Source of the DNA: Notolepis coatsorum
Lineage: Eukaryota > Chordata > Actinopteri > Aulopiformes > Paralepididae
Length of the DNA stretch: 64,000 nt
Assembly: GCA_963971535.1 (NCBI GenBank)
Contig: OZ020585.1
Coordinates: 28,853,131-28,917,130 of the forward strand
Reading direction: 5' to 3'
Shown piece by piece: positions 28,195-41,300 of this stretch; the first letter of the stretch is position 1; every line of letters starts with the position of its first letter. Both the position numbers and the translations under genes were made by a program. Under the pieces are notes generated by a model. It was not told the origin of the DNA and searched no databases. It saw nothing but the letters and a program-made list of their open reading frames with translations.

Positions 28195-29009
28195 TAGAGG
28201 TTTGCTCTCCGCCGGGTGGACAGGTTGCGCGCGTGTGCGAGGCTGAATGAAGCGCACTTGTAGGGCTGCATTGTTTTCCCATGGAGTGTCTAACCCAGGT
28301 TTGCTCTCGTCAACTCATCCCGCTTGTCATGTCGTCCGACTTGCCAATGCTCTTCACAGCCTCCTGAATGCAACCTCATTCCAGACGTCCATTCTCACTC
28401 CAAGCTCATGAGCACCCCCACTCACCCTCATACGGCTTTGTGCATGAGCTGTGGCCCGTCTCTCGTATAGATACACCCTCACTGCCTCAATGCACCCCGT
28501 CCCTGCTATGTGATGCACTGTGCTGCTATGTTGTTCAACTTCCACTGCCTTTTTGGTTATTTTTACATTCATAACTTTTGCTTTCAGAAGTTTGGGGTAC
28601 TATTTTGGTGTACTAAGAACCTCAAACTAAATGTCCAACCCAATTCCTGTGCCCAGCAATAGGAAAGTAATGTTAAAAAAACAAAACAAACCTTTTTCTC
28701 CAGTGGTTAAAGTCTACACTCCCCGATCTGAGGACCCCCTCTTCAGGAAGGCTGAAGGCTGTGCAGACTTTAACCACTTCAACACTGTTGTTTCAACCAT
28801 TACCAATGATGAAGACATAATCTCACCTATTAACCGTTTTTCACCAAATTCTGTTATCTAATATATATATATATTTATTATGCATATAGAATAGGGAAAC
28901 TAGGGATGCGCCAACACCAATACTGGTTTCAGGAGAAGTTCTGAATCCGATACCAAGACACACATTAGATCTCTCGAATGGTGAACATACAATGGGGTTA
29001 TGTCTTGAC

Positions 29010-29797
<788 letters not shown>

Positions 29798-30655
29798 GTC
29801 TTGACCTTTCTATACAATGACCACAAACCATAATGATCTAAGTCTATACTGTTCAGTAGAAGTAATAGATTGAATGGGAGGTCCATATCCACCCGTAAAT
29901 AAACCTTTAGGACGTCCGGGGTGAACAAGAGGCGCCTCCCTAATTGAAATCAACGAGGTCTTTTGAACGCGACGGATTCATCAGGTACTGTCAGTCACCA
30001 GCGTCTTCAGGATTTTCCCTTCTTTGGAAGCGGCGCTTGTCTGTTATTAACCCGTCATTTTATATCCGCTAACCCTGTACACCTGTAACCCCTTCCAGTG
30101 ACGACTAACCCACAGCAGAGCTGTCTGACCCCCCCCCCCCCCTTACCTTGTCACTGATACAAGTCACTACTCTTGCCTGTGTGACTCAAGCAGCGCTGTC
30201 GTGTTCAGCTGCCCGTGTGGTTTTCTTGCCTGTGTGACTCTTCTCTCTCACGTGACGCTTTACTCTTCTTTTTTTTCTTCTTTTTTTTTTAGATTAAAAC
30301 AAAATATGTTTAAGGTCCGATAACTGTTATTCACGAAGGTAAGCCCCGAGTCGGAACCCGGAAGCTTGTTATTCAGGCCTCAGGGTCTACTGTTACCTCT
30401 CCCCCCTTCGCTGCTCCACTCATCCCGGCTGATCTACCCTCCTTCTTTTACTCACTACTAACCCGGCTTTATTTACAGAGCGCTTTGACCAACAACAAAA
30501 AAGGGAAGAGATGTAGGGGCTGTTGTTTTTGCAGGGGGGGTGTCCTACCGTTTAGGGCGCAGGCTGGTCATTTAGAGCGATGCACTGTGGGGACAATTAG
30601 CACCTGACTAAGTAGCAGCATGAACAATACGGCTACACTTATGGTCCCCCCCGCC

Positions 30656-30688
<33 letters not shown>

Positions 30689-31252
30689 TTCTCTTTTTCT
30701 GCATGTGGCGTGCCTTTTATCTCTCCTCCCAGCAAACACTTTTCTCCTTTCTTTTTTCTTCCCCTCATCCCCCTCCCTGGTCTCCTCCTGTCCGAGTGTG
30801 CCTGTTTGCCTGGGGCAGACTCTGAGACTAACACCTGCTGCCCTGGAAGGTGTCTTTGTCGTCCAAAGCCTTGTTTGAACTGCTGCAGGGGACCAATGGG
30901 TGGGGGGGGGGGGCAGGCCCATTTAAAGACTGCCTTTGTTTTCCCTTGCTCTCTCTTATCACTCTTCTCTCTATATCTCCCCCTCTCTCTCTCCCCATCT
31001 CTCCCTCTCTCTGGTCTGTCTCTGCTCTTTTCTCTCTCCTATCTGTATTCTCTTTCTGCTCTATCTCTCTTCCTCTCCTCTGCTGTCACCCTCTCTCTCT
31101 CTCTCTCCCCCTCTCTCTCTTTCTGGTCTGTCTCTGCTATTTTCTCTCTCCTATCTATTCTCTTTCTGCTCTATCTCTCTTCCTCTCCTCTCTGCTGTCA
31201 CCCTCTCTCCCCCCCCCCCCCCCTCTCTCCCTCTCTCTCTCCCTCTCCTCAC
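30656..31252. repeat. CT-rich region with a roughly 112-bp tandem duplication and C/G runs
   Basis: The segment starting TCTGGTCTGTCTCTGCT near 31,010 is repeated near 31,122, with the same CTCCTATCT and CTGCTGTCACC landmarks. G and C runs lie near 30,902 and 31,210. No coding function is apparent. Confidence 0.8.
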
Positions 31253-32596
31253 CACAAGGCCGTGGCAAGAAACGCTGGGTGATGATGATGACGGGGATGA
31301 TGATGGTGATACATTAGGGCCGGTGTTTTTCCCCCAGTCTCTCAGGGTTAATTGTTATGTAAGGTCACATCATGTCCATGGAACATGATTTCCGAAGTTG
31401 ATACAACCTGATACACGCTCACTAAGTGCTGCTGAGTGGTCACTACTAGTACAGTATGTTTACTGGCTGGCAGAGCGGCGGCAGGTCTGTCTGTGTAGAA
31501 TGCATTTTATTTTCTGGTAGGGTAGACCTATTACTCCACAGCTGCCCCCCCAACCCCTCCCGTCCATCACATCCATTTACTGCAGAGGCAGGCAGGTGGG
31601 CCCTGAGGTTGGGGGTGTAGGAGAGTGAAGGCTATATAGGTCTTAGTGTAGGAATGGGTAGAGTGGGTGCAGGAATGCTAGATTTATCCTGTTGGTTGGA
31701 CAGGGTGGGGGGGGGGTAGGCCCGCCCACTTGTTTAGCCAAACCCCTCCCCCCTTTTTATATTCATATGCAGATTTGTTTTTTTGAGAATGCATGTTAGA
31801 ATCCCCCACATTACCCCCACCTCCCTTTACGACACACACACACACACACACACACACACCCCCCTCGGCAGGCCAGCCTCCTCCCCCCCCATGCAGGCAG
31901 CAGAGGATGCTGCTGGTGACCAGGGTTCTGCAGAGTGTCTGTTACTCCAGCCATCTGCCAGGCCTTTTAGCCGCCGCAACTTGAGATGCTTCAGAAAAAG
32001 GAGAGAGGAGGAGGAGGAGGAGAGAAAAAAAAGAGGATAGGAAAGAAAATAGGCAACCAGATGCCACCTTGACAAAAGCAGGAAAGTTGTTTAAACTGGA
32101 GGCATGGTTGAGACGGGTGGGGGTTTAGAGTGGAGGGGGGGGGGGGGGGGGTATTTGGGAAGGGGAGGGGATGTACACAAATTTTGTTTGTCCTCTGCAG
32201 CTTTCCACCCCCACTTATCACCATACGCCGTCCCGTAATCGTCAACTCCGAGTTTTTCTCTTAGATGGGGGAAGTGTTGAACAAAAGGGGGGCTCCACAT
32301 GGTCACAGCCACAACATAATATGCAATTTTATATTCATACAATGCATCTGACCGTTACATAGCCACTGAATATTGTTTTTTGTAGCATGTGGTTTTAAAT
32401 GGGTTTACCTGCCCTCTCTTTTTTTTATATTTTATTTTCTAAATCTTACAAGCATTTGTGGAAACATGCTTGGATAGAGAAAACACGCAGCATCTGTGAG
32501 CAGGCCTTGCTCAGCCCAAGCATGTGAAGAAGGCATGACGTTCACGTTGCACTCAAATATTTTGATCTTATTCACAGATGATTATTTTTCTATGTG

Positions 32597-32600
32597 TATA

Positions 32601-32636
<36 letters not shown>
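32597..32636. repeat. (TA)n microsatellite
   Basis: An alternating TA tract about 300 bp before the last coding exon. Confidence 0.9.
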
Positions 32637-32637
<1 letters not shown>

Positions 32638-32953
32638 TTCTTTTATTTATTTTTTGCAAGGGTGAAATCAATGAAGTCCGATCACAGTTTCTACAAATTT
32701 TCTTGATTTCTTTAGTAATTTGTATGAGTGTTCTGTTTTTATAATCGTGGGTGGAAGTGTGACCATTGAAAAAGCAAGGTCCTTGATCTTCTTTTGGGGT
32801 TGAGGGAGTGGTCTTGTGCATGGCAGAGCATGCTGGGTTATATACCACGCTCACATACAGACCCTGTGGAATCTCCCATGTCTGACAACCACTCTTTCTC
32901 TCCCTCCCCCTCTTTCTCCTCCTCTCTCCCATCCCTCCATCTCTGCGCCCCAG

Positions 32954-33132
32954 GCTCCCTCAGTGGCAGCACGAGTGCGGAGCTCAGTGTTGCCGTAGGA
33001 ACAACAACCGCAACAACAACAACAACAGACTCTGTCGACCAGGTGTCCCCCACCATGCCCCGTGCCACAAAGAACCGAGTTTCTGGAAAACTCCGCCGAT
33101 CGGCCAGCGCCATAAGCAAATCCTCCAACTGA
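32954..33132 (+). CDS. ralgapa2: RalGAP alpha subunit, last coding exon
   Basis: The acceptor CGCCCCAG is preceded by a long CT tract. The exon starts with two bases that complete the Gly codon split by the previous donor, so the join reads SGTGSLSGSTSAELSVAVGT. It continues through a Thr run (TTTATTTTT), from a CAA/CAACAA-type simple repeat, to a basic tail KNRVSGKLRRSASAISKSSN and a TGA stop at 33,130-33,132. The arginine-serine-rich C-terminus fits my recollection of RalGAP alpha proteins. The Thr run is probably fish-specific repeat expansion. Confidence 0.72.
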
Positions 33133-34607
33133 GCCCCCCCCCCCCCACACACACACACATACATACACATACACTCTCCTATCCTTTAATCTATGAACCT
33201 CATGAAACCCCTCGCGACTGCAGAGTTTTAGCGTATGTCTTATATTTCTCTTTGTCTATGTCATGTAACTGGAGCACATTGCAATTTTTTCTTCTTTTTT
33301 AAATTTTATTTAAGTGGCAATTATTGATTTACCGTGATACATTTCCAATTGTGTTGGCGTTGAACTGCTTAATTGAGATGAACATGAGACTTAAGCTATT
33401 TATGTTCATTCCGAGAGAGGTTTCACCTGAGAGTCGTCGCGTAGGAATCCACTGACTGATGAGTCTTAAATCAACCTGTGATGCTAATAATGTCGTCGTT
33501 GTTCTCACGCCGTGGTGTCGTTTTCCAAGCCGTGGCATGAGAACCGCTCTTGAAGAGGCTCCTCTACAAATACTAAGAGCAACGGGAGACTGTTCCTGTC
33601 TGGCTGTCCTGCTAAACTCGCTAAAACAAAAAGCACTGAATGAGAGACCACTGTAAATTGTGCAAACGCTAGAAAACTGCGCACAACAGAAAGCATTACT
33701 CACCGTTTATACATCACCCCCCCCCCCCCCCCCTCTCCCTCTCTTCCACCTGCTGTGTGAAACACTGCTTGTCTCGCTATGTTGTAGACGGGATGATATT
33801 TAAGTGTTTTGTCTGGGACGGTCTCCGGAGCCCCCAATGTCTCTTATTGGACAGTCTTCCTATACGGAGGAGAAAGGACTTTGAGCCGTAGGGGAGTCTG
33901 CCCTGCTACCACGACCTGCGCCCTCCCTGCACCTGCACCCTCCCTGGCACCACCAGCGCTGCAAGTGCGTTACTAGCAGGCTCTTTTTTTAATATATATA
34001 TATGGTTCTGAACCCAGAGTGGACAATCAATCATGTCTTTCCTGACTTGAGCTCAATCTAAATTTGTTTGTTTGTTTGTTTTGTTTTTGTTTTGTTTTTA
34101 TCCTCCCTATTTCTGTTTTCTTTTTTTCTTTTAAATGGATTCCGATGGATTCTGTCATGCTTTGATTTATGCACCTCTGGCCGGAATGAGGAGAGACTGC
34201 ATTTTTTAATTGTTCTCTGATGTCGTTGACTCCATCCTGTAATCCAATCAGCTCCTCCCATCCATTTCCTTTCGCCATCGGTTTCCCCCGCCTCCCCCTC
34301 ATCCCGTGAAAAGCTACGAGAATAATGACATTCCAGCGTTCCTGACTTTGTCTTTTGCACTCTCACTGTCACTGATAAAAACTAGCATTTTGAATGTTTC
34401 TCTCTCTCGCTCTCTCTCTCTCTTTATTCTTGGATGTAAATTGCTTTAAATTTTATTTGCTGATGTGTCTGTTTTTTTTTTCTTGATTGTACATAGAGAG
34501 ACTACTATTTGATTATTTTGCTGTTGTGTTGTATTATTATGTATCCATGTGCTGTTTTAGAGGAAAAATGCCGCCGGAGCCTCAGGTGAATCTTAACTCC
34601 ATGCACT

Positions 34608-34671
<64 letters not shown>

Positions 34672-36030
34672 AGTGAGTGGGTATATGTGTTTCTGAAGGA
34701 GCTTCTCACAGTGCCTGTGTAATGTCTGTCTGTCCTCTGAGATCCTCTCCCACCACCTCCTCTCACCTATAATTTGATTCCTTTTGTTTATCGTCTTCAT
34801 TGTCCGAGACTAACCGTGGACCGGCCAGCTCTGCCTTCTCGCATCACAGCACGTCTTCGTCAGCAAACTGTGAAAGAAGTGAGAAGCCTCACGTCTCGTG
34901 CTCCTCCTGTCCAGTGTAAATGAACAGACTGTGTGGAGGGGGGGGGGGGTACTTTGTCTAGATGGAGTCTAGTTGAGGTGGCGTCTCGGTGCTCTCGTTC
35001 TCTGTGAATTGGACTAAAAATGGCTGCAGCGACTTCTCTTTCCCATACGGTCCAAGTAGCCTCATGGGGCACGAGGAGGAGCGTGTGTGAGTGTGAGTGA
35101 GGGGGGGGTTTACGTGGCATGCCAGAGCTGAACTCTAGCAACCCTCCTAGCAACAGCTAAGCTGGTGCTCTTTATATGCCCGCTCTCCAACTTGCCCGTT
35201 TGGGTCGTCATGGTAGCCAGGTGTTACCACACACACATAAGACTACTGTACACGCACGCAAGCTCTCTCAGCTACGCCCAGAGCTGCAACACTATCTCCA
35301 TCTGTTGCACTACTATGCCTTACCTCCACATCCTCTCTCAATGTCACTGTATTCCACGTCTCACACCTCACTTTCTTAAGTCTCCTTCCCCCCTTTCCCT
35401 CCCCCCAGCGTAACACATGGGAGTTATCTTAAAGTGGGAGTTTGTTCAGAAGGAAGTGCATGACGTGTGCATTTCCTTTGTTTTGTTTGAAGAATGTATA
35501 GAGACCTATTGACCTGGATCAGATCAATGCTTTTTCACTTTTCCCAAAAGCCACGATAGAGAACCACCCGGGGACGTTCATACAATAGGAGTTAATATTC
35601 TAGATTGTAGATGTTGATGTTTTTGTGGATGGGTTCATTGTTATTCTATGGGAGTCTATAGGAGCTGGAGGCGTTGGTTTGGACTCGGACGAGGACTGTG
35701 TCTTATAGACGGGGTCCTTCTCATGTGAAACAACAGAACTAGTGTTAATTCTAGTTTATTTTCTTTCTTTTGTTTGTTTGTTTTTGGTTTAGGAATCCTT
35801 GTACATTGTGTCAAATCGAGGGCTCCAGTCCCCTCGGAATATAAATATATTAATGCCTGTAATATAATCTTTGTAATAAGAGGAAGAAAAAAAAAAAAAA
35901 AAGCTTGAAGATTTCATCATTACTTGTCAACATATCGAACTGTTTTTAAATGACCGAAGTCCTACTATCTTTATTAGAAATGTGAAAATCGAAAACATTT
36001 CATTAAATCAATTTGAAATTCTACACATCT
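33133..36030 (+). other. ralgapa2: Probable 3'UTR of the RalGAP alpha gene
   Basis: After the stop codon the sequence is T- and AT-rich without recognisable mobile elements. It holds poly-C runs near 33,137 and 33,718 and a (GT)n at about 34,609-34,665. The first well-placed polyadenylation signal I favour is at 36,002. Shorter forms are possible, and the UTR length is an inference. Confidence 0.45.
36002..36007 (+). terminator. ralgapa2: Candidate polyadenylation signal ATTAAA
   Basis: ATTAAA lies in AT-rich sequence, with a GT-rich stretch (TTTGTGTTTGCTGGCTTG) about 25 bp downstream, the usual layout of a poly(A) site. Confidence 0.4.
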
Positions 36031-36179
36031 CTTTGTGTTTGCTGGCTTGTTGTCTTTTTTTTCTTCTTTTCTCTCCATAATTCGTGACAGGTTGGCTCTG
36101 TAACCTAAGAGGTTTTTGGAGATCTGTGGGTGGGGTTTTGATTAGGAAGAAGGATGAGGAAGGTGGGTTGAATTGGGGG

Positions 36180-36180
36180 G

Positions 36181-36218
<38 letters not shown>

Positions 36219-36241
36219 GTGCGTGTGCGTGTGTGTGTATA
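36180..36241. repeat. (GT)n microsatellite with GCGT steps
   Basis: A GT tract of about 60 bp just beyond the presumed 3' end of the RalGAP gene. Confidence 0.92.
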
Positions 36242-36299
36242 TTAAGGGGGGGTGCTGCTGACACGATGATGCTGTTGTTGTGGGCTTTCTGACCCCGCA

Positions 36300-36322
36300 G
36301 CCCAGCAGCAGCAGCAGCAGCA
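36300..36322. repeat. (CAG)n tract
   Basis: About seven CAG triplets in a GC-rich patch (36,290-36,560) between the two genes. No coding frame is supported. Confidence 0.8.
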
Positions 36323-36838
36323 GGGGTAACCTGACCCTCCTCCCATCTGTCTCCCCTGCTGCTGCTCAGCGCTGCTCGCAGACCGGCCGGCGTAATGGAG
36401 TCTCACCGGGAGGTACAGGTGCAGCGTCTGCGCCACCTCTAGGGCTGCCCTGCCCTGCCCTGCCAGGCCCACTAAAGACTCCAGAAGAGCACTTGACCAT
36501 AATTGGAGCCCCCAAAGCCCCTCGTGTACAAAAGAGAGCGGGAGGGAGAGGTCTGCTGTAAGAAAGGCACAACCTTAATCCTGCTTCGTTTTCACATAAA
36601 GCCACTGTTTGCTCCCATCACTGATACAGACCGATTTTCTGAAGCAGTTTATATAAATTATCTGAAATGAAGAGAAAGAAAAACACTAACCTTCGTAATG
36701 TCTTTTATACTATCATGCACTTTTCCACTAAATAATCTCCCTTGCCTCTATACTACTATGCACCCAAGTTTTAACACTGTTTGATGAACATTGTTATTCA
36801 GCTGAAAGAGTTGTACCATTCCTGCTGACTTGTACATA

Positions 36839-36888
36839 ACTTGTAAATCGCTTTGGATAAAAGCGTCAGCTAAATGACAATGTAAATT
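36839..36888 (+). mobile_element. SINE/LINE 3' tail fragment
   Basis: AATCGCTTTGGATAAAAGCG followed by TCAGCTAAATGACAATGTAAA is the same class of tail as at 22,845. No 5' part was recognised. Confidence 0.65.
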
Positions 36889-38609
36889 GAATGCCCCTTA
36901 CACTATGGCTAATATTGAATGTAATTACTTAGTATACATTTCATAATATAGTAGTTTCAAGTTTCTTTAATAGTTGTCATACAGAAGTACAGAATACTTT
37001 TGTACAAAATGCTTCTTACTGTTGCGCTCCAGAGACTGTGCATGACAAGATAAGTATGAAATAAAAACATAGTAAAAATTAGAAGAAAAAAAAGAGGTCA
37101 CAGTGTTCAGTTTAGACATATGTACAATGTTCGTAGACGTAGTTACCATACAATATACAATACTGTGCAGTGTACTAATATACAATACTATATAGTACTC
37201 TGTCTATAGTCTTGCACATCTCTGGATTTACACCATCTCTAGGGTGTAAAAGCAAAGGGGGATTGCTCTCTGTTTAATAATGCGTATATGGAATTCTTAT
37301 TATGACCTATTAGTCCAAGCAGTATATTACTTTCTCCTGAAGCTAGAAATCATAGGATACCAAATGTAACGTGTGGCATCATACTGATGTGCAGTCTGGA
37401 GCTGCCCAGTGTCCATGAATGGGAGATGCATAATATGTTGTCTGTGAACTTTGAGGGAGCTTTATAGTTGTTATTAATTTTAAACCAGAGAATGCCCGCT
37501 CATCCAGAAAATTGTAGACTACTGGATATTGTCCATGCCTCCTCCATCATTCCCAAGTTATTCTTGAGGTGTACATCACAGATTTATGAATCTGACCCCC
37601 GCACCACCACCACAAAAACATTTTTAAAGTGTGTTTATGGCCATGGAAGCCACTGATGTGTTCACCTAATATATGCCTATACTACAAACTGAGCCGTCTG
37701 AGTGCACATATAAGAAAAACATATTTCAAAGCTGAATTTTTTGGTATTTTGTTCACATTAGTCTGAAGTTTGCTAAAGGTTAATGGATTACAGTCTCACT
37801 TTGATTGCAATTGACTTCATGTGTTAAAGGTGTTTGTTCAGCTATAGAAGTTATAGCCACTATGTGTATGGGGTCGGGTCGCTGTGTTGCTCTCTCCCCC
37901 TGAGCGCAGAAAAAATCGAACTCAGCGAGTCTTCCGGTCTAGATGGATCTTTCTCCGCTCCAGAGGTGAGCTGTAATCCACCACCTCTTTGTCCGGCTGT
38001 CATGTCCTGACATGGTATTAGGGGAATTTATGATTGGGCCCTAAGTGCTTCTTTATGGCAGCAAAACAATGTATTTTGAGCCACTGCAGCTATATGATTT
38101 AGTGTGTGGTCTAAATAAGCCTGATAAATTGAGAATCAATAAATCCGAGTTATGGCTTCGTGATCATTGTTCTTTTGTTCTTTCTTTTACTAGAAGCCGC
38201 TTCACAGAAGCCGCACGTGTCTCTTCCAAAGAAACTTTTTTAGACTGCTTGTCATTGAAATGTTTTTATTATGTGGACCGTTTGTTTGTTTGTTTAAAGT
38301 TTATTGTTATTTATTCCATAATTTCGATGAACATTTTGGTTGTAACTGTTTAAAAGTTTTTATTACTTTGGAGTCTCCGCGAGATACAATTTTTTTTATT
38401 TTAAATCTACGAAATACCAAACTGAATGTCCCACATAACTAGACTATAGTCTCGCATTGGCTTATTAATTTGTAATTAATATAATAAATGATTCTATAAC
38501 CTATATGGTTATGTTATGTCCCACAAACGGATGTCTCAAAGAGGATGGCCTGCATGCATATTCACATTCCACTGCTGTTCACCCTGATGAAGTTAAATAT
38601 CACAGAGAG
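36889..38609. other. Intergenic DNA between tail-to-tail genes
   Basis: AT-rich unique sequence. No gene, RNA or complete mobile element was seen. The GC-richer patch at 37,860-38,040 was not identified. Confidence 0.4.
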
Positions 38610-39581
38610 ATATGTCATTTTGAAAATATTTTTTATTTCGATAGACAACAACGATATACACATACAATCAAAGCGCTATAAAAGCCAACATTTAAGAAAA
38701 TAACTTGTCCTTAAAAAAGATTGCATCTAAGATAAGAGCTTCACGTTTTACAAGAGCTGTGCAGATTGAAGATTAAAACCGACCCACGACAATCACAACT
38801 CAAATTTGACAAAACATTTGGCTACGACATGTAAACTGCCAGAACGATTCACAGAATAACCACACAACACAACAATAAGTTACATAAAATAATTATAATA
38901 AATAAATAAATAAAATTATGATGAAAATATTGCAACAATCTTCAATAATAAAATATGTGCCAGCATCCAAAATTAAAACAATCTATGTTGACTTTTTAAG
39001 GCAGTTGTACAGCGGAATTTGGATGTGTATGTAGGCTATTTAGTCTAGGCCTATTTGTATTCTAAAGGCATTTGTGGTTCTACTATAGAAGGGAATGTTT
39101 CATAAGTTAACTTTTTTTTAATCAAGACAAAGTTGGTAAGTTCTGTCATTCACAAACTATAAAGCTATAGTGATAGCCTACAGCAATCACAGTCGGTGAA
39201 TTCAAAAAGGCTTCGATGAAACAAAGATGTATGGGAAATAAAACATTTCTTAGGTCTAGAAGCTATACTTGAGCACGTGTGCTGTCCTAGAAAAATACCC
39301 TTTAACAGTCAAACTAACGCTTTGTATTCTTTTGATAAACTAATTTGAGAAGAAAATCTCAAAATAGGCCTATTTTAATTCAAGATATAAGCATTCAACG
39401 ATCACTGATTGGCATGGAAAAAGACAGCTCATTATAAATACCATTTAAACATCAAGTTGCCCTGCCTTTCATATGGCCTACACAGTATGGCAATGAGCGT
39501 CACAAAATCTTGCTTTCTTTTCTCTCTCTCTCTCCAAAGCCACATTTCTTTCCCTGTCAAAGGCACACGTTTGTCTTCTCT
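38610..39581 (-). other. insm1: INSM1 3'UTR
   Basis: AT-rich sequence between the INSM1 stop codon and a minus-strand AATAAA at 38,632-38,637. On the transcript strand it contains overlapping ATTTA pentamers (plus-strand AATAAATAAATAAA at about 38,897-38,914), a classical AU-rich instability element. Length of about 970 nt is plausible for a vertebrate INSM1. Confidence 0.6.
38632..38637 (-). terminator. insm1: Polyadenylation signal AATAAA for INSM1
   Basis: The plus strand reads TTTATT, so the minus strand has a canonical AATAAA about 945 bp after the stop codon. It is the first well-placed hexamer outside the AU-rich repeat. Confidence 0.5.
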
Positions 39582-41063
39582 CTAGCAGGCGGGGCGCACC
39601 GGCATCTGAAGCAGGATCACCTGCCTGTTCTCCGAGGGGTGGCACTTGTTTATATGCCGGGTGAGTCCCGGTGAGCTGTAGAAAGTGGCGGGGCAATACT
39701 TGCAGGGATAAACCTGGGATGTGTGCATGAGACGCAGGTGTCTCTCTTGGCTGGCCCTGTTGGGGAAATTCTCCCCGCACACTGGGCAGAGCAGGCAGTC
39801 CACTGGGCTCAAATTAAGGGGACTTTGGTTTGAGGTTTCCTCTGAGGAGGAGGAGGATGATGATGATGATGAAGAAGATGATGATGACGACACGGGAGCC
39901 TGTTCTTCCACTCGGTCGATATTTTGAAACGCGTGCTCCTCGAATATTTTCTTCTGCAAGGCCTGGTGTCCCATGATGTGTTTTCTTAGGTATGCTTGAC
40001 GCTTAAACCTCTTCCCGCAGAACTGGCAGTCGTATAAACCATCTTCTGAACCCGACTCGGACACACCCGGACTCGGGGTGTCTCTGTCGCTCAGCAGGTC
40101 GGCTCGCATGTCTTTGGCTTCCTCAGAGATGGACTTGACACCGGGGGGCATTTTGGCGATTTCAGATTTGATGGTCTGAGGTGGCATCATCCCTGGTGCA
40201 GCGCTCGGGACCCGCGGCTTGTGCCAGCGCCGGTGAGAAGCGAGGTTAGCGGGGCAACTGAACATCTTGTCACACTCGGGACACCGGTACTCAACCCTGA
40301 TGATCCGAGAGCACTTGTGCTGGGCCAAGGAGAACGGGTCCGCGTACGCCTCCTTACACAGTTGGCAGACGAACTCTCCCAAAGGCTTGTCTCCGGCTGA
40401 TTGCGTCCTTGGTTTGATGTCGATCGGTCCCTCTTTGATTTTGAGACCGAGCACGGGAGAGGTCGTCATCTCATCTTCAAAATTGAGTTTTCTAATGGCT
40501 TTTGGTTTCTTGGGTGCGGGTTTAGTTTTGCGCTCAGCAGGGTGGTCAGTCGCGGACCTCTTGGTGCCGGTGGCCCGGGCGGCTGTAGTGGCTGGGACGC
40601 TGCTGGTGGTGCCGACGCGGTTACTGTTGCTGGTACCGATTTTCAAGTCCACTGGAGCGAACAGAATGTGGTCTAGACTGGAGAGGGAGGCTGGCGTGGG
40701 GAATGACTCGGCAGAAATAGGCGAGCCTAGGTTGAAACTTCGCTCGAAATATCCTCCTCTCTCGTGCTCCTTGCTGACGGGCCGGGTGGGGCTGTACAGG
40801 GCTTGGTACACAGCCTCCGGGTTGCCGAACTGCACCGGCTTCTCGAGCCTCGGGACCGGCGCGTCTGCCGCGAGATGCGGGGATGCTGCCGCGCGGTCCG
40901 GGCTGCGCGCCACTACAGACACCGGCGGGGAGGAGGATGAGTCCACATGACTCCTAAAGGCAGCTGGGGTGGGGAGCTCCTGGTGGTCATCTTCATCACA
41001 ACGAGTCCTGTAGGAAACATGTACAGATTTCTTGTTTCTTTTTACCAGGAATCCTTTGGGCAT
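39582..41063 (-). CDS. insm1: Insulinoma-associated protein 1, zinc-finger transcriptional repressor
   Basis: A complete intronless 493-residue frame, close to human INSM1 (510). It starts with the SNAG motif MPKGFLVKR, which in this family recruits LSD1 (KDM1A) and co-repressors. A conserved block near residues 90-127 ([32 protein letters not shown]) and a basic [14 protein letters not shown] stretch near 185-198, a likely nuclear signal, follow. Five zinc fingers lie near residues 231-251 (third and fourth ligands His and Cys), 259-281, 344-366, 425-446 and 452-474. The end [14 protein letters not shown] is diagnostic. A 16-serine run near 392-407 is absent from mammals as I recall them. 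INSM1 drives neuroendocrine and neuronal progenitor differentiation. Insm1a and insm1b cannot be told apart here. Confidence 0.97.
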   Translation of the reverse strand: MPKGFLVKRNKKSVHVSYRTRCDEDDHQELPTPAAFRSHVDSSSSPPVSVVARSPDRAAASPHLAADAPVPRLEKPVQFGNPEAVYQALYSPTRPVSKEHERGGYFERSFNLGSPISAESFPTPASLSSLDHILFAPVDLKIGTSNSNRVGTTSSVPATTAARATGTKRSATDHPAERKTKPAPKKPKAIRKLNFEDEMTTSPVLGLKIKEGPIDIKPRTQSAGDKPLGEFVCQLCKEAYADPFSLAQHKCSRIIRVEYRCPECDKMFSCPANLASHRRWHKPRVPSAAPGMMPPQTIKSEIAKMPPGVKSISEEAKDMRADLLSDRDTPSPGVSESGSEDGLYDCQFCGKRFKRQAYLRKHIMGHQALQKKIFEEHAFQNIDRVEEQAPVSSSSSSSSSSSSSSSSEETSNQSPLNLSPVDCLLCPVCGENFPNRASQERHLRLMHTSQVYPCKYCPATFYSSPGLTRHINKCHPSENRQVILLQMPVRPAC

Positions 41064-41300
41064 CTTTGCGAGTAGAAAGGCACTTTGGAGAGGAGGAGGG
41101 CGAAGTCTCGAGTATTATCCAGGTTTGTTAAATGATGGCCTCGCTTGGAGCGTATAGGACTTTATCTCTCCGCTGCTATTGATCCTTCTGTTGCTGAAAT
41201 GTTTTCGTCTCCAAGGCATAGCTGCACTCTTTTTTATGCCGGAATGATGCTATTGTTCTCGCCCCCTGTTGCAGCATCCCCGACCAATCAGACGGAACGC
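41064..41300 (-). promoter_or_regulatory. insm1: Probable INSM1 5'UTR and core promoter
   Basis: On the minus strand a TATA-like GGCATAAAAAAGAG spans about 41,227-41,240, some 165 bp before the start codon. A CCAAT box lies in plus orientation at 41,284-41,288, about 45 bp further upstream. An E-box CAGATG of the NeuroD/neurogenin type follows at 41,389-41,394. Positions fit a promoter; the transcription start is not known. Confidence 0.4.

Noticed and set aside
40267-40950. A 227-codon plus-strand frame
   Set aside because: It is the antisense shadow of the INSM1 coding region.
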